Below are positions 6,077-11,079 of a stretch of DNA of 11,079 nucleotides, piece by piece (position 1 is the first letter of the stretch; each line of letters starts with the position of its first letter). Both the position numbers and the translations under genes were made by a program. Source of the DNA: Paracoccaceae bacterium (lineage in GTDB: Bacteria > Pseudomonadota > Alphaproteobacteria > Rhodobacterales > Rhodobacteraceae); contig JAESRD010000368.1 in NCBI GenBank assembly GCA_016764835.1, forward strand, positions 1 to 11,079, read 5' to 3'. Under the pieces are notes generated by a model. The model was not told the origin of the DNA. It did not search any database and saw only the letters and a list, made by a program, of their open reading frames with translations.

Positions 6077-6613
6077 ATGATGAAAACTTATACTGCTCTG
6101 CTGCGCGGGATCAATGTCGGTGGCGGTAACAAAGTGCCAATGGCTGATTTGCGCAAGCTGGCCGAGGGGCTGGGCTGGCATGGGGTCAAAAGCTACATTG
6201 CCTCGGGTAACTTGGTTTTTGTCGCAGATGGCGCGCCGGAAGCGTTGGCCGAAACTCTGAGGGCGGCCATGACCGATCAGATGGGCATCGAGGTGCCTAT
6301 TTTGGTTCTACCGGCCGCCGATATCCGCGCCGCTCTGGCCGCTTGCCCGTGGCCCGACGCCCAAGGCAATCGGGTTCATGTCAACTTTTTGTTTGGTGAG
6401 GCGGCGCTTGATGCGGCGCTCTACCAAGCGCTCAAAACCAGTGATAAAGAAATAATTATGCAGCCCGGCCGGGCCTGGATCCACACGCCAAACGGCTTTG
6501 GCGCCTCCAAACTGGCGATCAAGCTGAAAAAGGTTATCACCGGCTCTGACATGACCGCGCGCAACCTCAACACGCTGCGCAAACTGGCGGTAATGGTGGA
6601 CGCAGGGCAATAG
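6077..6613 (+). CDS. DUF1697 family protein
   Basis: The 178-residue protein carries the DUF1697 hallmarks: ALLRGINVGGGNKVPMADLR near the N-terminus (7-26), SYIASGNLVF (39-48), HVNFLF (101-106) and the C-terminal TARNLNTLRKL (160-170). The family is widespread in bacteria, has a ferredoxin-like fold, and has no known biochemical function. Two adjacent ATGs at 6077 and 6080 are possible starts; the longer in-frame extension to 5831 would run through the YjbR-like gene and has no family support. The upstream AAGAAA is only a weak ribosome site. The gene is divergent from the YjbR-like gene with 33 bp between starts, so any promoter must overlap the neighbouring coding sequence. Confidence 0.9.
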   Translation: MMKTYTALLRGINVGGGNKVPMADLRKLAEGLGWHGVKSYIASGNLVFVADGAPEALAETLRAAMTDQMGIEVPILVLPAADIRAALAACPWPDAQGNRVHVNFLFGEAALDAALYQALKTSDKEIIMQPGRAWIHTPNGFGASKLAIKLKKVITGSDMTARNLNTLRKLAVMVDAGQ

Positions 6614-6669
6614 CCGTGCTAGGCGGGGATTATGAAGAGCATTTGCATAATTTGCTGCATTATTACCTG

Positions 6670-6698
6670 CTGACATCCGTCGCGGGCCGCTCTTTTAT
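6670..6698 (+). promoter_or_regulatory. Candidate promoter of the cysS operon
   Basis: CTGACA (6670-6675, 5 of 6 to TTGACA) and TTTTAT (6693-6698, 4 of 6 to TATAAT) are separated by 17 bp in the 140-bp gap before cysS. The predicted start is near 6705. The -10 hexamer lies inside the left arm of the compound dyad at 6681-6727, which matters for how that dyad could act. Confidence 0.45.
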
Positions 6699-6727
6699 GT
6701 TTCACCAAACCTAAAGAATAGCCCGCG
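6681..6727. promoter_or_regulatory. Compound inverted repeat in the cysS leader
   Basis: Three nested stems fold one element. CGCGGGC (6681-6687) pairs with GCCCGCG (6721-6727). TCTTT (6691-6695) pairs with AAAGA (6713-6717). GTTT (6699-6702) pairs with AAAC (6707-6710) around a CACC loop. The inner loops are small (3x3, then 3x2). No T tract follows on either strand, so it is not a standard terminator. It could be an RNA leader structure in read-through transcripts, or a DNA operator over the candidate promoter. No known riboswitch class is recognised. Confidence 0.6.
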
Positions 6728-6753
6728 CGGTTAAGCCGCTTTGCGAGGGCGCT

Positions 6754-8172
6754 ATGACGAATATCTACCTGTGGAACACCAAGACCAAGGCCAAAGAAGA
6801 GCTGACCCCGCTCGACCCAGCGGATGTGCGGCTCTATGTCTGTGGGCCCACGGTTTATGACCGCGCCCATCTTGGCAATGCCCGGCCGGTCATTGTCTTT
6901 GATCTGCTTTTTCGCCTGCTGCGCCATGTTTATGGCCCGGAACAAATCCGCTATGTGCGCAACTTTACCGATGTTGATGATCGGATAAACGCCACTGCCC
7001 GCCAGCGCCGCGACGCCGGGGCAAAAGGCACGCTCGAAGAACTGATCCGCGCGCGCTCTGATGAGACCATCGGCTGGTATCATGATGACATGGATGCGCT
7101 CGGGGCGCTGCGCCCAAACCAAGAGCCGCGCGCCACCGCGTTTATTGCTGAGATGGTCAAGATGATAGGCGATCTGGTTGAGGCCGGTCATGCATATGAG
7201 GCCGAGGGCCATGTGCTGTTCTCGGTGGCGTCTTACCCCGAATACGGCGCGCTATCTCGCCGCTCGGTCGAAGATATGATTGCCGGTGCCCGTGTCGAAG
7301 TCGCGCCCTATAAGCGCGAGCCAATGGATTTTGTGCTGTGGAAACCATCAACCGATGATCTGCCCGGCTGGGGCAGCCCCTGGGGCCGGGGCCGCCCCGG
7401 TTGGCATATTGAATGCTCGGCCATGAGCCATGCTCTGTTTGGCGACAGTTTCGACATCCATGGCGGCGGCATTGACCTGCAATTCCCACATCATGAAAAC
7501 GAGATCGCCCAGAGCTGCTGTGCCTTCAAGGGCAGCGATTTCGCGACAATCTGGATGCATAATGAAATGCTGCTGGTCGAGGGCAAGAAGATGTCCAAAA
7601 GTCTGGGCAACTTCTTTACAGTGCGCGATCTGCTAGGGCAGGGCGTGCCCGGCGAAGTGATCCGGTTTGTGTTGCTGTCGACGCATTATTCCAAGCCAAT
7701 GGACTGGACCGAAGCCCGCCGGGCCGAGGCCGAGACCAGCCTGCGCAAATGGCGCGGGCTCGCCAAAGGCGTAGAGGCAACCGGCGATGTTGACCAAGAT
7801 GTCGTCGCCGCCCTCGCCGATGATCTTAACACTTCATTGGCCATCAAGCGGTTGCACGAGCTGGCTGCCAAAGTCGCCGAGGGCAAGAACTGCCACTTCG
7901 AGAAATCGGTCTTTGTCGCCTCGGCACAGATGCTCGGCCTGCTCACAGAAGAGCTGGGCGGCTGGGACGGCGCAAGCGATGACAACGCCGCCAAGATTGA
8001 GGCGCTGCTGGCCGCGCGGGTAACCGCCCGCAAAGCCCGCGACTTTGAGCGCGCCGATGCTATTCGCGCCGGGCTAGATGCGGCAGGCATTATCGTGATG
8101 GATAACCCTGACGGGGCCAATTGGGAGCTGGGCGCGGGTTTTGACGCAGGCCTGCTCAACCAAATAAAGTAA
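6754..8172 (+). CDS. cysS: Cysteinyl-tRNA synthetase
   Basis: CysRS activates cysteine with ATP and loads it on tRNA-Cys in the cytoplasm. The 472-residue product has the family's normal length. The class I HIGH motif appears as HLGN (39-42) within [18 protein letters not shown], and KMSKS lies at 279-283. The cysteine-selecting zinc site is complete: C30, C221 (in HIECSAMSH), H246 and E250 (in FPHHENE), matching the E. coli ligands C28, C209, H234 and E238. A DALR-type anticodon-binding helical domain follows from about residue 350. GAGGG (6745-6749) supports the ATG at 6754. It is the first gene of a plus-strand run, 47 bp before cimA. The last codons and stop lie in a 15-bp tandem duplication. 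Confidence 0.97.
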   Translation: MTNIYLWNTKTKAKEELTPLDPADVRLYVCGPTVYDRAHLGNARPVIVFDLLFRLLRHVYGPEQIRYVRNFTDVDDRINATARQRRDAGAKGTLEELIRARSDETIGWYHDDMDALGALRPNQEPRATAFIAEMVKMIGDLVEAGHAYEAEGHVLFSVASYPEYGALSRRSVEDMIAGARVEVAPYKREPMDFVLWKPSTDDLPGWGSPWGRGRPGWHIECSAMSHALFGDSFDIHGGGIDLQFPHHENEIAQSCCAFKGSDFATIWMHNEMLLVEGKKMSKSLGNFFTVRDLLGQGVPGEVIRFVLLSTHYSKPMDWTEARRAEAETSLRKWRGLAKGVEATGDVDQDVVAALADDLNTSLAIKRLHELAAKVAEGKNCHFEKSVFVASAQMLGLLTEELGGWDGASDDNAAKIEALLAARVTARKARDFERADAIRAGLDAAGIIVMDNPDGANWELGAGFDAGLLNQIK

Positions 8173-8189
8173 GGCCAAATAAAATAAGG
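8160..8189 (+). repeat. Tandem 15-bp repeat across the cysS stop codon
   Basis: CCAAATAAAGTAAGG (8160-8174) is followed directly by CCAAATAAAATAAGG (8175-8189), with one mismatch. The first copy holds the cysS stop TAA (8170-8172), and because the unit is a multiple of three the second copy supplies another in-frame TAA (8185-8187). The repeat is directly visible; slippage as its origin is inferred. Confidence 0.9.
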
Positions 8190-8219
8190 CGCGAGCCAAG
8201 AGATAAAAGAGGCACGGAC

Positions 8220-9836
8220 ATGGAACGTTTATATCTTTTTGACACGACATTGCGCGACGGGGCCCAAACCCAAGGCGTGCAGTTTTCAACCGATGAGAAG
8301 CCGCGCATTGCCGCCGCCCTCGATGATCTTGGCATTGATTATGTTGAGGGCGGCTGGCCCGGTGCCAACCCGACAGACAGCGAGTTCTTTGAGCAAGTCC
8401 CCAAAATGCGGGCCACGCTCACTGCCTTTGGCATGACCAAGCGCTCTGGCCGCTCGGCGCAAAACGACGATGTTCTGGCCGCCGTGCTCAACGCCAACAC
8501 TCCCGCCGTGTGTCTGGTCGGCAAGGCGCATGAGTTCCATGTCCGCGCCGCACTTGGCATCCCGCTTGATGAAAACATCGAAAACCTCGCCGCCTCATTT
8601 GCCCATATCGTCGCCAGCGGCCGCGAAGCCCTGTACGACGCCGAACACTTCTTCGACGGCTACAAATCAGACCCGGCCTATGCCCTATCTGCCCTGCGCG
8701 CCGCCTTCGGTGCAGGCACAAGATGGATCGTACTCTGCGACACCAATGGCGGCACGCTGCCGCCCGAAATCGGCCGGATCGTCACCGAGGTTATTGCCTC
8801 CGGCATCCCCGGCGACAGGCTGGCAATCCATTGTCATGACGATACCGGCAACGCGGTTGCAGGCTCGCTGGCGGCGGTTGATGCCGGTGTGCGCCAGATA
8901 CAGGGCACGCTTAACGGGCTGGGTGAGCGCTGTGGCAATGCCAACCTGACCACGCTGATCCCGACCTTGCTGCTCAAAGAACCCTATGCCAGCAAATATA
9001 AGACCAATGTCAGCATGGAAGCACTGCGCGGCCTGCGCAAAACCAGCGCCGTGCTTGACGAGATCCTCAACCGTATGCCAGCCAAACAAGCGCCCTATAT
9101 TGGCGCCTCGGCCTTTGCCCATAAGGCTGGCCTACATGCCAGCGCTATCGCCAAAGACCCGACCACATATGAGCATATTGAGCCGGGATTGGTCGGCAAT
9201 GCCCGGATCATCCCGATGTCGGACCAAGCCGGGCAGTCAAACCTGCGCAAGCGGCTGACTGATGCGGGCTTGAGCGTCGAAAAGGGCAATCCGGCGCTGG
9301 CACGTATCCTCGACACGATCAAAGAACGCGAATCGCGCGGCTTCTCCTATGACACGGCGCAGGCCAGTTTTGAGCTGCTGGCCATGGCCGAGCTTGGCAA
9401 AGCGCCGCATTATTTTGAGGTCGAGCGCTACCGGGTTATTTCGGAGCGGCGGCGCAATGCGGCGGGCGCGATTGTTACCGTGTCTGAGGCCGTGGTCACC
9501 GTGCAAATTGACGGTGTCAAAACCACCAGTTTCTACGAAAATATCAACCCGCAGGGCCGCTCAGATGCCGGGCCGGTCAATGCGCTGAGCCATGCTCTAG
9601 CCAAAGATCTCGGTCGATATCAGAGCTATATCAAAGACATGCGACTAGTTGACTTCAAGGTCCGCATCACCGGCGGCGGCACCGAGGCGGTCACGCGGGT
9701 GATCATCGACAGCGAAGACGGGCAGGGGCTGCGTTGGTCAACCGTCGGTGTCAGCGCCAACATAGTTGATGCCTCGTTTGACGCGCTTATAGATGCAATA
9801 AACTGGAAGCTGGTCCATGATGGGGCCACGGCCTGA
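8220..9836 (+). CDS. cimA: (R)-citramalate synthase
   Basis: CimA condenses acetyl-CoA with pyruvate to (R)-citramalate, the entry to threonine-independent 2-oxobutyrate and isoleucine synthesis. The 538-residue product belongs to the HMGL-like/LeuA family. Motifs are LFDTTLRDGAQ (6-16, with R12 and the metal ligand D13), CDTNGGTLPPE (173-183), HCHDDTGNAVAGS (204-216, metal ligands H204 and H206), and GLGERCGNANL (233-243, N240). The middle has ASAFAHKAGLHASA, typical of this family. The C-terminal part (about 400-530) looks like the LeuA-type regulatory dimer domain, so feedback control, perhaps by isoleucine, is plausible. Length and the long C-terminal domain favour the Leptospira/Geobacter-type CimA over 2-isopropylmalate or homocitrate synthase. 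AGAGG (8208-8212) supports the start. The next gene begins 10 bp downstream. Confidence 0.92.
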   Translation: MERLYLFDTTLRDGAQTQGVQFSTDEKPRIAAALDDLGIDYVEGGWPGANPTDSEFFEQVPKMRATLTAFGMTKRSGRSAQNDDVLAAVLNANTPAVCLVGKAHEFHVRAALGIPLDENIENLAASFAHIVASGREALYDAEHFFDGYKSDPAYALSALRAAFGAGTRWIVLCDTNGGTLPPEIGRIVTEVIASGIPGDRLAIHCHDDTGNAVAGSLAAVDAGVRQIQGTLNGLGERCGNANLTTLIPTLLLKEPYASKYKTNVSMEALRGLRKTSAVLDEILNRMPAKQAPYIGASAFAHKAGLHASAIAKDPTTYEHIEPGLVGNARIIPMSDQAGQSNLRKRLTDAGLSVEKGNPALARILDTIKERESRGFSYDTAQASFELLAMAELGKAPHYFEVERYRVISERRRNAAGAIVTVSEAVVTVQIDGVKTTSFYENINPQGRSDAGPVNALSHALAKDLGRYQSYIKDMRLVDFKVRITGGGTEAVTRVIIDSEDGQGLRWSTVGVSANIVDASFDALIDAINWKLVHDGATA

Positions 9837-9840
9837 GGGG
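9835..9840 (+). promoter_or_regulatory. Ribosome binding site fixing the start of the phytoene-synthase-like gene
   Basis: GAGGGG overlaps the cimA stop TGA and ends six bases before ATG 9847. This favours 9847 over the in-frame ATG at 9817 inside cimA, and suggests translational coupling with cimA. Confidence 0.75.
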
Positions 9841-9846
9841 GCTTCA

Positions 9847-10608
9847 ATGACGCTCAATGCCTGCGCCGCCATTGTTGAACGGTCTGATCCAGACCGGTTC
9901 TTGGCCACCATGTCTTGCCCACCAGTGGTGCGCGAAAAGCTGTTTCCTTTATTTGCCTATAATGCAGAGATCGCTCGCGCCCCGTGGGTGACCGGCGAGC
10001 CGATTATTGCGCAAATGCGGCTGCAATGGTGGCGTGATGCGGTCGATGAGGCCGGCATGGGCAAGCCCGCGCGGGCGCATGAAGTGGCCGCCCCGTTGCA
10101 CGGGTTGATCCAACAGCACACTGGCCTGCCGCCGCTGCTAGACGCAATGGCCGAAGCGCGGCTGTGGGAAGTGCAGCCCGCGCCATTTGCCGATGCAGCA
10201 GCGCTTTGGGCGCATATTGATGCGGGCAGCGGCAATCTTGGCTGGGCCTGTGCTTTATGCTTTGCGGTGCCGCCTGAGCGCGAGCCTGTGGTGCGCGCAG
10301 CGGCGCTTGCCAGTGGTCTGGCGGCGTGGCTGATGGCCGTGCCAGCCTTGCGCGCCAAGGGCATGGAGCCTCTGCCGCCAAGCGTATCCGCGGATAAGCT
10401 TGCCCAAGACGGGCTGGCCCGTCTGCGCGAGGCAAAACGCGAAAACACCCGTGACATCACCCCCGTTTTGCGGCCATTTTGGCGGGCAGAAGCGCTGCTA
10501 AAACAGGTGGTCAAAACGCCAGAGGCAGTTGAAAACGGCGCGCTCGGCACTTCAGAATTCCGCCGCCGCGCCTCGCTTATTTATAAGTCAATGCGCGGCA
10601 GCTGGTAA
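9847..10608 (+). CDS. Squalene/phytoene synthase superfamily protein, NDUFAF6-like
   Basis: The 253-residue all-helical protein aligns by eye with the squalene/phytoene synthase superfamily: DRFLATMSCPPVVREKLFPLFAYN (positions 16-39), then EIARAPWVTGEPIIAQMRLQWWRDAVDE (41-68), and GSGNLGWACALCFAV further on. The first aspartate-rich motif of true synthases (DxxxD after the helix at about 37-45) is replaced by AYNAEIA. The second (DxxRD type, around 155-170) is replaced by SGLAAWLMAVPAL. This matches the branch that includes mitochondrial NDUFAF6, an assembly factor for respiratory complex I, and argues against carotenoid or squalene synthesis. The MRLQWWRDA stretch is typical of that branch. 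It is likely co-transcribed with cimA. Its stop TAA (10606-10608) abuts the stop of the convergent MFS gene. Confidence 0.85.
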   Translation: MTLNACAAIVERSDPDRFLATMSCPPVVREKLFPLFAYNAEIARAPWVTGEPIIAQMRLQWWRDAVDEAGMGKPARAHEVAAPLHGLIQQHTGLPPLLDAMAEARLWEVQPAPFADAAALWAHIDAGSGNLGWACALCFAVPPEREPVVRAAALASGLAAWLMAVPALRAKGMEPLPPSVSADKLAQDGLARLREAKRENTRDITPVLRPFWRAEALLKQVVKTPEAVENGALGTSEFRRRASLIYKSMRGSW

Positions 10609-11079
10609 TCAGGCGGCTTTCGGCTTCATCCAAAGCCAGATCAGCGAGGCACCGGCCAGCGCCAGCAACGGCAACATGGCCAAGTTGACCGCGTTCCAGC
10701 CCTGCACAACATCGCCGCCAGAGCAGTTCATCAACCCGCCCGAGGCGAGGCTGGCAAGGGTGACAAAGCCAAACACGATCATGTCGTTTAGCCCCTGCAC
10801 CCGGCCGCGCTCATGCGGCTCATGCGTGCCAGCGAGCATCGATGTTGCACCAATAAAGCCAAAGTTCCAGCCGATGCCCAACAGGACCAGCGCCAAGAAG
10901 AAGTTCTCCAGCTCAACCCCGGCAAGACCAACCATGCCAGCGCCAGCCAAGATAACCAGCCCGATAGAGACGATGATCTTCGCGCCAAAGCGGGCGACCA
11001 AATGGCCGGTAAAGAAGGACGGGATGAACATGGCCAACACGTGGGCCGAGACGATATCGGCGGCGGTGTTGCGGCTGAA
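10609..11079 (-). CDS. MFS transporter, C-terminal part (cut by window end)
   Basis: The minus-strand frame is open from the window edge to a TGA at 10611-10609, giving 156 residues. Five hydrophobic segments are visible, fitting helices 8-12 of a 12-helix major facilitator. The loop between the first two reads GHLVARFGAK, the motif-A relative expected between helices 8 and 9. A short cytoplasmic loop THEPHERGRVQGLND precedes the fourth segment, and the protein ends in a polar KPKAA tail. The substrate cannot be inferred. An in-frame GTG (11040-11038) is not a real start, because the frame continues upstream with typical membrane sequence. It converges on the previous gene with no bases between the stops. 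Confidence 0.88.
   Translation of the reverse strand, partial: FSRNTAADIVSAHVLAMFIPSFFTGHLVARFGAKIIVSIGLVILAGAGMVGLAGVELENFFLALVLLGIGWNFGFIGATSMLAGTHEPHERGRVQGLNDMIVFGFVTLASLASGGLMNCSGGDVVQGWNAVNLAMLPLLALAGASLIWLWMKPKAA

Noticed and set aside
6044..6181. Upstream extension of the YjbR-like frame
   Set aside because: The extra 46 residues overlap the start of the divergent DUF1697 gene and do not resemble the family.
7686..8159. Long antisense open frame inside cysS, and similar ones inside tyrS, cimA and the phytoene-synthase-like gene
   Set aside because: These are reverse-frame shadows typical of GC-rich genes; they are low-complexity Ser/Ala/Arg-rich with no recognisable domain.
1..11079. 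CRISPR arrays, insertion sequences, phage genes, tRNA or rRNA genes
   Set aside because: No regularly spaced repeats, transposase or integrase motifs, terminal inverted repeats or tRNA-like cloverleafs were seen on either strand.

Overview
The window looks like a piece of chromosome from an alphaproteobacterium, perhaps a marine Rhodobacterales-like or related lineage. This is inferred from the GC-rich coding style, a citramalate synthase beside a phytoene-synthase-like protein, and the divergent tyrS/anmK pair; the exact taxon cannot be fixed from the sequence alone. Coding density is very high: twelve protein genes (two cut by the window edges), no intergenic gap above 140 bp, and no rRNA, tRNA, CRISPR or mobile element that I can see.

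Layout. (1) 1-614, minus: the N-terminal half of tyrosyl-tRNA synthetase, divergent from anmK (677-1774, plus), a peptidoglycan-recycling kinase. A bidirectional hairpin terminator at 1810-1837 separates anmK from the next unit. (2) 1860-5238, minus: a four-gene same-strand run read as soxR, class I/II aminotransferase, PEP-mutase/isocitrate-lyase-like enzyme, and TPM-domain membrane protein. The last three genes are packed stop-to-start. (3) 5239-5315: a short control region with a perfect 18-bp SoxR operator. It lies in the 19-bp spacer of a promoter for a divergent VOC/glyoxalase-family gene (5316-5699) and over the predicted transcription start of soxR. (4) 5696-6613: a YjbR/MmcQ-like gene (minus) and a DUF1697 gene (plus), divergent with a 33-bp gap. 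(5) 6754-10608, plus: cysS, cimA and a squalene/phytoene-synthase-superfamily gene in a likely operon, preceded by a 140-bp leader with an unusual compound dyad. (6) 10609-11079, minus: the C-terminal part of an MFS transporter, converging on the previous gene with no bases between the stops.

The genes are mostly housekeeping: two aminoacyl-tRNA synthetases, cell-wall recycling and isoleucine precursor synthesis. The most informative regulatory element is the SoxR switch, where one operator seems placed to activate the VOC gene and to restrain soxR itself. I see no clear new defence or mobile system. The best candidates for follow-up are the SoxR divergon and the run of metabolic genes downstream of soxR, the dyad upstream of cysS, the two tandem duplications at stop codons, and the phytoene-synthase-like protein that lacks the catalytic aspartates.
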